A DNA stretch of 34,268 bases from Cryomorphaceae bacterium (GTDB taxonomy: Bacteria > Bacteroidota > Bacteroidia > Flavobacteriales > Flavobacteriaceae). Below are positions 1 through 9,985 of this stretch, piece by piece. The notes beneath the pieces are model-generated. The model made no database searches, had not been told where the DNA came from, and saw only the letters and a list, made by a program, of their open reading frames with translations. The number at the start of each line of letters is the position of its first letter. Position 1 is the first letter of the stretch. A program made the position numbers and the translations under genes. The stretch covers positions 1 to 34,268 of the forward strand of contig QOQA01000018.1 of assembly GCA_003331875.1 (NCBI GenBank), read 5' to 3'.

Positions 1-630
1 GTTGTACCAAAACTCCCCAAAATTGATTTTGCTATTATTGGAGAACCAACAAAAATGGAAATTGCTATTGCTGAGAAGGGGTTAATTGTTTTTGACTTGA
101 TTATTGAGGGCAAATCCAGTCACGCAGCTCATCCTAATAAAAATAATCCAATTCAAAAAATCAATAAAATAATTGATCAAATCAATGCATTAAATTTTAA
201 TAAAGTTTCCCAAACTCTTGGTAAAGTTAAAGTAACAATTACCCAAATAAATGCCGGTAAACAACATAATGTAGTTCCTTCTAATGTTAAAATGGTTGTT
301 GATGTAAGGGTTAATGATTTGTACTCAAATCAACAGATATTAAAGATATTTAATGAAAATATAGACTGTAAAATATTGCCAAGAAATCTTGACCTGAATA
401 GTAAATCAATTAACAGTAGTCATCAAATTAATTATATTGCTAAAAAATTAAAAATTAACACTTACGGATCTCCGACACTCTCTGACCAATCAAAAATCAG
501 TTGTGACTCTGTTAAGTTAGGGCCGGGTGATTCAACTAGGTCACATACTGCTAATGAATTTATTTTTTTAGAAGAAATAAAAAACGCCATACCTAGATAT
601 ATAAGAATTTTAGAGATGCTAAAAATCTAA
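1..630 (+). CDS. M20 family metallopeptidase (ArgE/DapE-like deacylase), 5' truncated by the window edge
   Basis: Frame is open from nt 1 (VVPKLPKIDFAIIGEPTKMEIAIAEKGLIVFDLIIEGKSSHAAHP). IGEPT, EKG and G.SSHAAHP are typical of M20 peptidases and their dimerisation domain. The listed ATG at 55 is internal. Confidence 0.85.
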   Translation, partial: VVPKLPKIDFAIIGEPTKMEIAIAEKGLIVFDLIIEGKSSHAAHPNKNNPIQKINKIIDQINALNFNKVSQTLGKVKVTITQINAGKQHNVVPSNVKMVVDVRVNDLYSNQQILKIFNENIDCKILPRNLDLNSKSINSSHQINYIAKKLKINTYGSPTLSDQSKISCDSVKLGPGDSTRSHTANEFIFLEEIKNAIPRYIRILEMLKI

Positions 631-2027
631 ATATGAATAGCCCTGTTTTCCAAAGCAGCGAGGGCAGCTTCTTTTAATGCTTCAGAGTAAGTAGGGTGTG
701 GATGACTCATCATAGCGATATCCTCGCAGGAGGCTTTGAACTCCATTGCTGTTACAGCTTCAGTAATTAGATCAGCTGCTCTAGCTCCGATAATATGAAC
801 TCCAAGTATTTGATCAGTTTTTTTATCAGCTAAAATCTTTACAAAACCGCTTAAATCATTACTAGCTCTTGATCTACCAAGAGCTCTCATAGGAAAATTT
901 CCTTTTTTGTAATTAATTTTTTCTTCAATAAGTTGTTGCTCAGTCCTTCCAACACTTGAGACTTCAGGCCAGGTATAAATGACATTTGGAATTAAATTAT
1001 AATCAATATGTGGTTTTTGATTTTTTAAAATTTCTGCAACTGCAATTCCTTCCTCTTCTGCTTTGTGTGCCAACATGGGTCCACTAACAACATCTCCAAT
1101 AGCAAAAATATTCTCATTTGATGTTTTAAATTGTCTATCAATAGTAATTCTTCCTAAATCATCAGTAATAACACCAACGGATTTCAAACCTAAATTTTCG
1201 GTGTAGGGTTTTCTCCCAACAGAGACGAGGCAATAATCTGAAACAAACTCTAAAGTTTCTCCGGATTTATTTTCAGCCTTAACAATTACATTGGTTTCGT
1301 TTGCTTTTACATCGAAAACTTTTGAGGATAAATGAAATTTTATTTTTTCTTTTTTAAATATTTTAAGTAATTCTTTAGAAACATCATTATCCATGAAAGG
1401 CGTAATCTTTTCTGAATATTCAATAACATTAACTTCTGATCCAAGCCTATTGTAAACTTGACCCAACTCGAGACCTATTACACCTGCCCCTATGATGGTT
1501 AGCGATTTGGGAATTTCAGTCAGAGATAGAGCCTCGGTAGATGTAATTATTCGATCTTTGTCAATATTTATAAATGGTAAAGTGGCAGGCTTTGAGCCGG
1601 TAGCAATAACACATTTGTCAAATTTTATTTTTTCATTAATATCATTATCAATTTGAATTATATTATTATCAATAAAACTTGCAAAACCATTATAAACATC
1701 GATATTGTTTTTATTCATTAAAAAATCAATTCCCTTAACGGTTTGAGATACCACATTGTTTTTCCTTTCAATCATTTTTTTGAAATCCAAAGAAACTGAT
1801 CCTTGTACTTCGATTCCATGACTAGAAATATTATGCTTCACATCGTGATAATGGTGAGAAGAATCCAATAACGCCTTTGATGGAATACAACCAACATTTA
1901 AGCATGTCCCGCCGAGGGATGAGTATTTTTCAATAACAGCGGTTTTAATTCCCAACTGAGATGCACGAATTGCACAAACATAACCACCAGGACCTGAACC
2001 TATAACAACTAAATCGTAACTTTTCAC
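627..2027 (-). CDS. lpdA: Dihydrolipoyl dehydrogenase (E3)
   Basis: GGTCLNVGCIPSKALL redox-active disulfide motif, GSGPGGYVCAIRASQLG FAD motif, and C-terminal HPHPTYSEALKEAA. Confidence 0.95.
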   Translation of the reverse strand: MKSYDLVVIGSGPGGYVCAIRASQLGIKTAVIEKYSSLGGTCLNVGCIPSKALLDSSHHYHDVKHNISSHGIEVQGSVSLDFKKMIERKNNVVSQTVKGIDFLMNKNNIDVYNGFASFIDNNIIQIDNDINEKIKFDKCVIATGSKPATLPFINIDKDRIITSTEALSLTEIPKSLTIIGAGVIGLELGQVYNRLGSEVNVIEYSEKITPFMDNDVSKELLKIFKKEKIKFHLSSKVFDVKANETNVIVKAENKSGETLEFVSDYCLVSVGRKPYTENLGLKSVGVITDDLGRITIDRQFKTSNENIFAIGDVVSGPMLAHKAEEEGIAVAEILKNQKPHIDYNLIPNVIYTWPEVSSVGRTEQQLIEEKINYKKGNFPMRALGRSRASNDLSGFVKILADKKTDQILGVHIIGARAADLITEAVTAMEFKASCEDIAMMSHPHPTYSEALKEAALAALENRAIHI

Positions 2028-2124
2028 AACTATAAAAATACTAAATGTTATCTAGATATTTATCCGTTTATATCTTTAAATTACGTTAATTAATGTCGCA
2101 TTTTATGAATATATTAGCTTAAGA

Positions 2125-3573
2125 ATGGAAAAGGGGAAGCATATACCAAACATTACACCTAAAATAAGTTTGATCGATTCTGTAATTCCAATATTTTTTC
2201 TAATTACACTTCTCTTTTTAAATGTCGGTATATATGGCGATTCAGCACTTGAGGGTTCAAATCAGTTCATATTGCTAATAGGTGCATTTTTAGCAATTTT
2301 AATAGGTGTTAAGAATAAAATAAGCATTAATTCTATTTTTGACTCAATCTCTAAAAATATCAAATCTATCAGCATACCCATATTGATTTTACTTTTAGTT
2401 GGCTCACTAGCTGGATCATGGTTACTCAGTGGGATTATTCCTTCCATGATTTATTACGGGTTTAAAATAATTAATGCCTCATTTTTTCTACCATCTTGTA
2501 TAATAATATGTGCACTAACCTCTTTTGCAACAGGGAGTAGCTGGTCAACCAGTGCAACGGTAGGAATTGCATTAATAGGAATTGGAAAAGTCTTAGGTTT
2601 TGAAACTGGAATGGTTGCTGGGGCTGTTATTTCAGGAGCATATTTTGGAGACAAAATGTCTCCTCTCAGTGACACAACAAATCTTGCTGCTGCTGTTACT
2701 GAATCGAAACTGTTTGAACATATTAAGTATATGATGATAACCACATTTCCAACAATAGTTATCACATTTATATTTTTTTTATTATTTAACTTCTTTAATC
2801 TACCAAATGAAGGTGTTACAAATCAAAATTACGTTCAACTTATTCCAGACTTCTTTAATACCAGTCCTATTCTGTTTTTGGTCCCTTTATTTGTTATTAT
2901 CTTAATTATTAAAAAAGTAAACCCTGTTATAGCTCTTTTTTTTGGAACTATATCTGCAGCTATTTTTTCCTTACTTTTTCAAAAGGATGTAATAAATGCG
3001 ATTATTCAAAATAGTCCAGAGAAAAATCTTAATGAATATATAGTTATAATGAACTCAATTATTGGTGAAACTAACATTGAAACTAATATTAGTTTTTTAG
3101 ACGAACTTTTATCATCTAGTGGTATGGCGGGTATGCTCGATACTGTCTGGTTAGTGATTTGTGCTATGGTTTTTGGAGGCGTTATGGATGGAATTGGTGC
3201 TCTAAAAAAGATAAGCTTATCATTACTCAGTTTTGCAAAATCAACACTTAGTTTATATGCAAACACTGTATTCAGCTGCCTTACTGTAAACATAACTGCA
3301 TCTGACCAATACTTATCAATTGTGATCCCTGGAAAAATGTATTCAGAAGCCTATAAAGAGAGAGGTTTAGCCTCAGTTAACTTGAGTAGAACTATTGAAG
3401 ATTCAGGAACTGTTACTTCAGTTTTGATTCCCTGGAATACATGTGGAGCATATCAATCTCAAGTTTTAAATGTTGGTGTGTGGGATTATTTCATTTATGC
3501 AATTTTTAATTGGCTAAGTCCAATAACAACTTTAATTATAGCATATCTTAAATTTAAAATAAAAAAGACTTAA
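2125..3573 (+). CDS. nhaC: Na+/H+ antiporter, NhaC family
   Basis: Multi-pass membrane protein with SWSTSATVGIALIGIG, GAVISGAYFGDKMSPLSDTTNLAAA and ASDQYLSIVIPGKMY, characteristic of NhaC. Confidence 0.9.
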   Translation: MEKGKHIPNITPKISLIDSVIPIFFLITLLFLNVGIYGDSALEGSNQFILLIGAFLAILIGVKNKISINSIFDSISKNIKSISIPILILLLVGSLAGSWLLSGIIPSMIYYGFKIINASFFLPSCIIICALTSFATGSSWSTSATVGIALIGIGKVLGFETGMVAGAVISGAYFGDKMSPLSDTTNLAAAVTESKLFEHIKYMMITTFPTIVITFIFFLLFNFFNLPNEGVTNQNYVQLIPDFFNTSPILFLVPLFVIILIIKKVNPVIALFFGTISAAIFSLLFQKDVINAIIQNSPEKNLNEYIVIMNSIIGETNIETNISFLDELLSSSGMAGMLDTVWLVICAMVFGGVMDGIGALKKISLSLLSFAKSTLSLYANTVFSCLTVNITASDQYLSIVIPGKMYSEAYKERGLASVNLSRTIEDSGTVTSVLIPWNTCGAYQSQVLNVGVWDYFIYAIFNWLSPITTLIIAYLKFKIKKT

Positions 3574-5819
3574 TGTCAGAATCTAACAGTAATTACAAGA
3601 ATATTTTTGGGATTTTTCTAATTTTTTTCTCAATACTAACTTTAATTTCAATGTTATCATATCTGTTTACCTGGCAGATTGATCAGTCTGAGCTAGATTT
3701 TATCACAAAATCCAATTCAAATATTCAGAATTATGGTAAAAAAATTGGATTAATTATATCAAATTTCTTAATATTTAAGGGATTTGGACTTGGGTCTTTC
3801 GTATTTCCTGTACTCTTTAGTATATATGGACTTTCAATGTTGCTTAATATTATTTCAAAAAAATTAGTTGATATTTCAATAAATGCAATAGTAATTTGCA
3901 TTTGGATTTCATTGATTTTAAGTTATTTAGTTGAAAATAAAATATTTGGTGGTGTTTTTGGATATGAAATCCATATTTTCCTAATTGAATATGTTGGAGA
4001 AATAGGTCTAGTTCTATTACTAGTATTTATTTTGCTGTGTTTTCTTATTTTGAATTTTAATATCAATATTATTAATCTCAAGAAAATTTCTACTAAATCT
4101 GAATTTGAAATTCAACCTAAAATTGATGACAACGAAGAAAAAGGTCTTAGTGATAGCTTTAATAAAAATGTAAATATTGATGAGGAAATAAAACCAACAA
4201 TTTCAAATTTTTCAAAACTTGAAGATGATGAATATAATAATTCTCCTGAGCAGGAAAAAAAGCTTGAGATTGAAATTGAGGATACACAGGAAGAGGAGAT
4301 CGCTGATTTAAACAATTTACCTGATTATGATCAGAAATTGGATCTAGGATCATTTGTAAAACCAAAGATTGATCTTCTAGTTGAACACGACAGTACAGGT
4401 GCAATTAAGATTGATGAAAATGAATTATCAAAAAATAAAAATAAAATTGAGGAAACACTTTTAAATTATAAGATTGAAATAAAAAGTATTAAAGCTACAA
4501 TTGGACCAACAGTAACGCTATATGAAATAGTACCAGAAGCTGGTGTTAGAATATCCAAAATTAAAAACCTTGAAGATGATATAGCACTATCACTTTCTGC
4601 TTTGGGTATTAGAATAATTGCCCCAATGCCAGGAAAAGGAACAATTGGGATTGAAGTTCCAAATGAATCGCCAAAAATTGTATCAATTAAATCTTTATTA
4701 TCATCCAAAAAATTTCAAGATGCTGAAATGGAACTTCCACTTGCCTTGGGTAAAACAATTAGTAATGAGACTTTTGTTGTTGATTTAACAAAGATGCCAC
4801 ACTTACTTGTTGCAGGTGCAACTGGACAAGGAAAATCAGTTGGAATAAATTCAATCATAACATCAATAATTTATAAAAAACATCCAGCTGATGTTAAGTT
4901 TGTACTTGTGGACCCCAAAAAAGTTGAATTAACATTATTTAATAAAATTGAAAAACATTACTTAGCGAAACTTCCCGAGGTTAATGATTCAATTATTACT
5001 GATAGTAAGATTGCAGTTAAAACATTGAAATCACTATGCAAAGAGATGGATAACAGGTATAATATGTTAAAAAATGCAAAATGTCGAAATATAAAAGAAT
5101 ATAATCAAAAGTTTAAAATAAGGGTTTTAAACCCAAATGAAGGTCATAAATATATTCCATATTTAGTACTTATAATAGATGAATTTGCAGACTTGATAAT
5201 GACAACGGGTAAAGAAGTTGAAACTAATATTGCAAGGCTAGCTCAAATGGCTAGAGCTGTCGGAATACATCTAATATTAGCAACTCAAAGACCATCAGTA
5301 AATGTTATAACTGGACTTATAAAAGCAAATATTCCAGCGAGAATCGCATTCAGGGTAACTAGTAAAATTGATTCGCGTACTATTTTAGACTCATCTGGGG
5401 CTGATCAATTAATTGGGAGAGGTGATATGTTATTTTCTCAGGGTAGTGATTTAACAAGATTACAATGCGGATTTGTTGATACACCTGAAATTGAAAAAAT
5501 TGTTTCGTTCGTTGGAAATCAAGTTGGGTATTCAACTCCGTATGTTTTACCTGAAATCGTTGATCAAGAAACAAATGTAAGTGCTGAAAATGATATTTCA
5601 GAAAGAGATCCCCTGTTTCGAGATGCAGCAGAAATAATTGTTAATGCACAACAAGGTTCTGCATCACTATTACAAAGAAAAATGAAATTAGGATACAACA
5701 GGGCAGGACGAATTATTGATCAATTAGAAGCGGCTGGGGTAGTTGGACCTTTTGAGGGAAGTAAAGCTAGATCAGTAAATGTAAAAGATCTTCTTGATTT
5801 AGATGAATTTTTAAGATAA
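3573..5819 (+). CDS. ftsK: DNA translocase FtsK/SpoIIIE family
   Basis: N-terminal TM region, acidic linker, GATGQGKSVGINSI Walker A, LVLIIDEFADLI Walker B, and a C-terminal gamma winged helix (ASLLQRKMKLGYNRAGRIIDQLEAAGVVGP). Confidence 0.95.
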   Translation: MSESNSNYKNIFGIFLIFFSILTLISMLSYLFTWQIDQSELDFITKSNSNIQNYGKKIGLIISNFLIFKGFGLGSFVFPVLFSIYGLSMLLNIISKKLVDISINAIVICIWISLILSYLVENKIFGGVFGYEIHIFLIEYVGEIGLVLLLVFILLCFLILNFNINIINLKKISTKSEFEIQPKIDDNEEKGLSDSFNKNVNIDEEIKPTISNFSKLEDDEYNNSPEQEKKLEIEIEDTQEEEIADLNNLPDYDQKLDLGSFVKPKIDLLVEHDSTGAIKIDENELSKNKNKIEETLLNYKIEIKSIKATIGPTVTLYEIVPEAGVRISKIKNLEDDIALSLSALGIRIIAPMPGKGTIGIEVPNESPKIVSIKSLLSSKKFQDAEMELPLALGKTISNETFVVDLTKMPHLLVAGATGQGKSVGINSIITSIIYKKHPADVKFVLVDPKKVELTLFNKIEKHYLAKLPEVNDSIITDSKIAVKTLKSLCKEMDNRYNMLKNAKCRNIKEYNQKFKIRVLNPNEGHKYIPYLVLIIDEFADLIMTTGKEVETNIARLAQMARAVGIHLILATQRPSVNVITGLIKANIPARIAFRVTSKIDSRTILDSSGADQLIGRGDMLFSQGSDLTRLQCGFVDTPEIEKIVSFVGNQVGYSTPYVLPEIVDQETNVSAENDISERDPLFRDAAEIIVNAQQGSASLLQRKMKLGYNRAGRIIDQLEAAGVVGPFEGSKARSVNVKDLLDLDEFLR

Positions 5820-5820
5820 A

Positions 5821-6417
5821 ATGAATAAATATTATACTTTATTTTTTTCTCTATTTTTTTTGTCTATCTCTTCACAAAATGACCTCGAAAAGATTAAAAA
5901 CAAGTATCAATCAATTAATTCATATAATCTTAATTATAACTTAGTAGTATCAACATTAAAAGAAAATAATACTGTGGTTTTAATTGAAGAATCCGGTATA
6001 ATGTATGGAAATAATTCTTCATTTATGATTAAACATAAAAATATGGATATAATAAGTGATGGAAAGAAAATTTACAATGTTATCCATAATATTAGAGAAA
6101 TTAATATAACAGAGTATTCAAACAATAACTTATGGAATCCTATTAATATTTTTAAAAATTTACTCAACAGATTAAACTCAAGTATAATTTCCTACAATAA
6201 AGATTATATTCTTGTCGAGTTTTTAATTTCTGATTTGAATAAAGTATATAAATTTTTTTTAGACAGAAATTATGATGTTTTTAAATTGGAATTAACTACA
6301 AGCGGATCTAAATCAAAAACAACTATATTTTTACAAGATCTTATTTTCAGTAATAAGATTTACAATATTGTATTTGATCATTCCAATTACGAAAATTATT
6401 ATTTAAACAAACTATGA
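5821..6417 (+). CDS. Outer-membrane lipoprotein carrier LolA-like protein, signal peptide
   Basis: N-terminal signal (MNKYYTLFFSLFFLSISSQ), about 198 aa, and position between ftsK and an LptF/G permease, which is typical for lolA in Bacteroidota. Sequence similarity is only judged by eye. Confidence 0.65.
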   Translation: MNKYYTLFFSLFFLSISSQNDLEKIKNKYQSINSYNLNYNLVVSTLKENNTVVLIEESGIMYGNNSSFMIKHKNMDIISDGKKIYNVIHNIREINITEYSNNNLWNPINIFKNLLNRLNSSIISYNKDYILVEFLISDLNKVYKFFLDRNYDVFKLELTTSGSKSKTTIFLQDLIFSNKIYNIVFDHSNYENYYLNKL

Positions 6418-7853
6418 AAGTTCTTGACAGGTATATTCTAATATCCTATTTAACAAAATTTATCAGTTTTTTTATAATAATAATGATTGTTTTTATTTTT
6501 CAAACAATATGGATGTTTATAGATGATTTGGCGGGTAAAGAATTGGATGCAGAAATCCTATTTAAATTCATTATTTATTATTGCCCTAAGCTTATCCCAC
6601 TGGTTTTACCATTGACTGTTCTTTTAGCCTCAATTATGACATATGGTGACCTTGCTGAGAATTATGAGTTTGCTGCAATCAAATCCTCTGGAATCTCATT
6701 ATTGAGATCTATGAAAAGCTTACTAATTTTTAACACTTTGCTGTGTTTTTGTGTCTTTTTTATTTCAAACAACCTTATACCCTACTCTGAATTTAAATCT
6801 TATAATTTGAGAAAAAACCTAGCAAAAGTAAAACCTACTCTAGCAATTAGCGAAGGTATATTCAATACCATGGGTAATATGAATATAAAAGTTGAAGATA
6901 AATATGGTGTTGATAATAATAATTTAAGTAATGTTATAATTCACAAAACAAATAAATACAATGATAACCTAACAGTTATAAAGTCAGAGACTGGTCAGCT
7001 TGTATTTGATGAATCATTAAATGTTTTAAATATTGTTTTAAATGATGGTTATAGATACGAAGAAATTTTAACTGAAGGAACGAACAATAAAGAATTTAAG
7101 CCACACACTACTATCAAGTTTAAAAAACATACTATCGTTTTTGATTTAAAGACATTTTATGAAGTTGATTTTAGTCAAGAAAAGTATAATAATACATTTC
7201 GAATGCAAAATATAAAACAACTTAAATTTAGTGTTGATTCACTTGAAATTAAACTGGCACAACAGTACAATAATTTTAGTGAAAGTTTTTATAAAAGAAC
7301 TGGATTATATAGCTTCCAAACTAGCTATAAAGGATCAGGAAGTATTGATAAAATTAATATTGACAATCACAAAACTATATTGGATGATTTTGAGGAAAGA
7401 TATAGAAAATCCATTCTCAAATCAATTCAAAGGAATATTGAAAATCAAAGAGTTACATTGTCAACTCAAAAAACAAATTTTTTTGTAAGGAATAAATTAA
7501 TCAATCTTCACAAATTAAGTTATTATGAAAAGTTTGCAATTTCTTTATCTCCTTTGATACTTTTTATTCTAGGTTCTTCATTAGGAGCTATAATAAGAAA
7601 AGGCGGATTTGGATACCCGGTAGTTTTTGCGTTGATGATATTTTTAATATATCATTTCATTGGAACTTTTTCTAAAAATGCTGCAGAGGATGGCACAATA
7701 AGTGCAACATTTGGTAGTATAATTTCAACATTAATAATTCTTCCTTTGTCAATTTATTTATTTAAGAGAGCAAGTATGGATAAGGAAATCTTTAATATTG
7801 AATATTTCAGTTCAAAATTTCTCAATTTTTTTAAAATTAAAAATGAAAATTAA
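6414..7853 (+). CDS. LptF/LptG family permease (YjgP/YjgQ)
   Basis: N-terminal MKVLDRYILISYLTKFISFF, PKLIPLVLPLTVLLASIMTYGDLAENYEFAAIKSSGIS, and C-terminal TM cluster with LGSSLGAIIRKGGFG. Confidence 0.9.
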   Translation: MKVLDRYILISYLTKFISFFIIIMIVFIFQTIWMFIDDLAGKELDAEILFKFIIYYCPKLIPLVLPLTVLLASIMTYGDLAENYEFAAIKSSGISLLRSMKSLLIFNTLLCFCVFFISNNLIPYSEFKSYNLRKNLAKVKPTLAISEGIFNTMGNMNIKVEDKYGVDNNNLSNVIIHKTNKYNDNLTVIKSETGQLVFDESLNVLNIVLNDGYRYEEILTEGTNNKEFKPHTTIKFKKHTIVFDLKTFYEVDFSQEKYNNTFRMQNIKQLKFSVDSLEIKLAQQYNNFSESFYKRTGLYSFQTSYKGSGSIDKINIDNHKTILDDFEERYRKSILKSIQRNIENQRVTLSTQKTNFFVRNKLINLHKLSYYEKFAISLSPLILFILGSSLGAIIRKGGFGYPVVFALMIFLIYHFIGTFSKNAAEDGTISATFGSIISTLIILPLSIYLFKRASMDKEIFNIEYFSSKFLNFFKIKNEN

Positions 7854-8970
7854 ATTAAATAAAATTTCTGAGGCATTAATGGATTTCAAAAATGGAAAAG
7901 TATTAATTGTTGTTGATGATGAAAACAGAGAAAATGAAGGTGACTTTGTTTTTCCAGCTCAAATTATTAATAAAGAAGTTGTCAATTTTATGATAAAAAA
8001 TGGTAGAGGCTTAGTTTGCGTTCCGATGACATCAAAAAGATGTAAAAAATTATTATTACAACCTATGGTAACAAAAAACACCGAGGTTATGGATACGGCA
8101 TTTACTGTTTCAGTTGATTTGAAAGGAAATGGGGTTACATCTGGAATATCTGCAAGTGATAGATCTAAGACAATCAAAGCGTTAGTAGATTTAAAAACAA
8201 AGCCAGGTCAATTAACGAGACCAGGTCATGTTTTTCCACTAGTTGCAAAAGATGGGGGAGTATTAAGAAGATCAGGTCATACAGAGGCAGCAGTAGATTT
8301 GGCTAGGTTGGCTGGCTTTTTGCCAGCTGGTGTAATTTGTGAAATTATGAATGAAGACGGTTCAATGGCAAGATTACCAGAATTATTATTAGTTGCTAAA
8401 AAATTTAATTTAAAAATCATTTCTATTGAAGACTTGATAGCCTACAGAATGAAGCACGATACTTTGATTCAAAAAATAGATGAAACATCGTTAAAGATAA
8501 TGAATTCGAATTTTAAACTACATGTTTTTAGTCAAGTTAATTCTGATAAAATACATTTTGCGATTACACACGGTTCTTGGAAAAAAAATAATCCTGTTTT
8601 AACTAGAATGATTTCAACCAAATCAATCAACAAATCAGTAAGTAGTATTCATAATCAAAGTGACATTGAATTAAATAAATGTATATATTCAATAATTAAC
8701 GAAAAAAGTGGTTCTATTATTTTTGTAAATCAAAGCAATGAAAGTTCTATTGTTCTTGAAAATTTAAGTAAAATTGGTGATACTGAAATTAAAAAACCAC
8801 TATCGTCAACAAAAAAAAACAAGATGGATTCAAAAGATTTCGGTTTAGGAGCTCAAATTTTAGAAAGTCTTGACATAAGCAAAATAAAACTCTTATCAAA
8901 TAGCAATAAGGTTAAAAGAATTGGTTTGAGTGGATATGGACTTCAAATTGTTAAAAGAGTCAAATATTAA
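7843..8970 (+). CDS. ribB: 3,4-dihydroxy-2-butanone-4-phosphate synthase with degenerate GTP cyclohydrolase II-like C-terminal domain (RibBX-like)
   Basis: DDENRENEGDFVFPAQ and HTEAAVDLARLAG are DHBPS motifs. The C-terminal half aligns by eye with RibA (ends GLGAQILESL..SGYGLQIVKRV) but lacks its Cys ligands. Start taken as ATG at 7843 rather than the ORF-track ATG at 7798, overlapping lptG by 11 nt. Confidence 0.92.
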   Translation: MKIKLNKISEALMDFKNGKVLIVVDDENRENEGDFVFPAQIINKEVVNFMIKNGRGLVCVPMTSKRCKKLLLQPMVTKNTEVMDTAFTVSVDLKGNGVTSGISASDRSKTIKALVDLKTKPGQLTRPGHVFPLVAKDGGVLRRSGHTEAAVDLARLAGFLPAGVICEIMNEDGSMARLPELLLVAKKFNLKIISIEDLIAYRMKHDTLIQKIDETSLKIMNSNFKLHVFSQVNSDKIHFAITHGSWKKNNPVLTRMISTKSINKSVSSIHNQSDIELNKCIYSIINEKSGSIIFVNQSNESSIVLENLSKIGDTEIKKPLSSTKKNKMDSKDFGLGAQILESLDISKIKLLSNSNKVKRIGLSGYGLQIVKRVKY

Positions 8971-9731
8971 ACAAACCACAGTTTAACGGAAAGTAAAAAA
9001 ATAGAAATCAATAAGAATATTTTTATTATTCCTTCACCCCTAATTACACTATACCTACTTGACCACCACGCTCCAAAAAGAGTTCCAAAACCTAGAGCAA
9101 AGCCGTAACCAAAATTTACAAGGTCATTGAATAGAAAAGTCAAAAATGCACCAATAGAATATATCAGAATTACAACACTTTTTGTTGCATTTACTCTAAC
9201 AAGATTCATTTTGTTGTAGAGATTTAAAAAAAGCATAATTATGAATCCAATTCCTGCATTTACAAATCCCCCATATATTCCGATGAAAAAAAAGACAAAA
9301 CATGATACAACTAAATTTTTTCCACTTAATCTTTCATTCAAATCTCTTTTTAATATTTTTGGACTAAATAGTATTAATATTATTACAATTATCATTATTA
9401 CAGATAGTGTTCTGTTGAAAATCTTGTCGTTTATGTCGACTGCAATATATGCTCCAATTAGAGAACCAATTAAAGCGAATAAACCAATATAGACGTTAAA
9501 TGGATAAGTTGATACACCTTTACTTTTAAATCCCATATTTGCTGAAAAAGCAGTCATTATAAGTCCTATTCTGTTAGTTCCATTTGCAATATTTGATGGT
9601 AATCCTAAAAAAATTAAAATTGGTAATGTAATTAGTGAACCACCACCAGCCATAGTGTTGATTACACCTACTATGCAACCAACCAAAACTAAAATTGGAT
9701 AATGCCAAAAATTGTCAACAAATATATCCAT
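8967..9731 (-). CDS. TSUP (TauE/SafE) family membrane transporter
   Basis: GCIVGVINTMAGGGSLITLPILIFLGLPSNIANGTNRIG and GIYGGFVNAGIGFIIMLFLN repeats are typical of TSUP/DUF81. Confidence 0.9.
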   Translation of the reverse strand: MDIFVDNFWHYPILVLVGCIVGVINTMAGGGSLITLPILIFLGLPSNIANGTNRIGLIMTAFSANMGFKSKGVSTYPFNVYIGLFALIGSLIGAYIAVDINDKIFNRTLSVIMIIVIILILFSPKILKRDLNERLSGKNLVVSCFVFFFIGIYGGFVNAGIGFIIMLFLNLYNKMNLVRVNATKSVVILIYSIGAFLTFLFNDLVNFGYGFALGFGTLFGAWWSSRYSVIRGEGIIKIFLLISIFLLSVKLWFV

Positions 9732-9791
9732 GAGTAATTATGTGTTTCGTTAATAAAGTCTTTTTTCTTTAAATTTCAAAGATTTGTTAAT

Positions 9792-9799
9792 TATATTTG
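9792..9799 (+). promoter_or_regulatory. Candidate Bacteroidota -7 element (TAnnTTTG) for the tRNA-Ser gene
   Basis: TATATTTG is an exact match to TAnnTTTG, 9 nt before the tRNA 5' end. No clear -33 TTG found. Confidence 0.5.
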
Positions 9800-9808
9800 T
9801 CTCCCAAA

Positions 9809-9893
9809 GGAGAGATGGCAGAGTGGTCGAATGCGGTGGTCTTGAAAACCATTGAGGGTCACACCTCCGGGGGTTCGAATCCCTCTCTCTCCG
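9809..9893 (+). tRNA. tRNA-Ser (anticodon TGA)
   Basis: GGAGAGA acceptor pairs with TCTCTCC at the 3' end. Anticodon loop CTTGAAA (TGA at 9843-9845), class II variable arm, GGTTCGAATCC T-arm. No encoded CCA. Confidence 0.95.
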
Positions 9894-9898
9894 CACCC

Positions 9899-9927
9899 AA
9901 CCTTATGAATTTTTCATAAGGTTTTTT
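9899..9927 (+). terminator. Intrinsic terminator downstream of tRNA-Ser
   Basis: Perfect 11-bp inverted repeat AACCTTATGAA-ttt-TTCATAAGGTT followed by a T run. Confidence 0.88.
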
Positions 9928-9985
9928 GTTAATTACTTGACAACTAATTACTAACATAAGAAAGAGTAATTCGTTATTTTTATAC

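Noticed and set aside
2049-2096. AT-rich palindromes TATCTAGATA (2049-2058) and ACGTTAATTAATGT (one mismatch, 2083-2096) between lpd and nhaC
   Set aside because: Short and AT-rich, expected by chance at this composition, with no supporting conservation evidence available.
2262-3293. Minus-strand ORFs (2262-2447, 2454-2765, 3006-3293) antisense to nhaC
   Set aside because: Shadow ORFs inside a well-supported gene, with no recognisable motifs.
4112-5574. Minus-strand ORFs antisense to ftsK
   Set aside because: Low-complexity Ser-rich or shadow translations of the ftsK acidic linker and motor domain.
7231-7488. Alternative-frame + ORF within the LptF/G gene
   Set aside because: Fully inside a supported CDS in another frame; no domain or start-site evidence.
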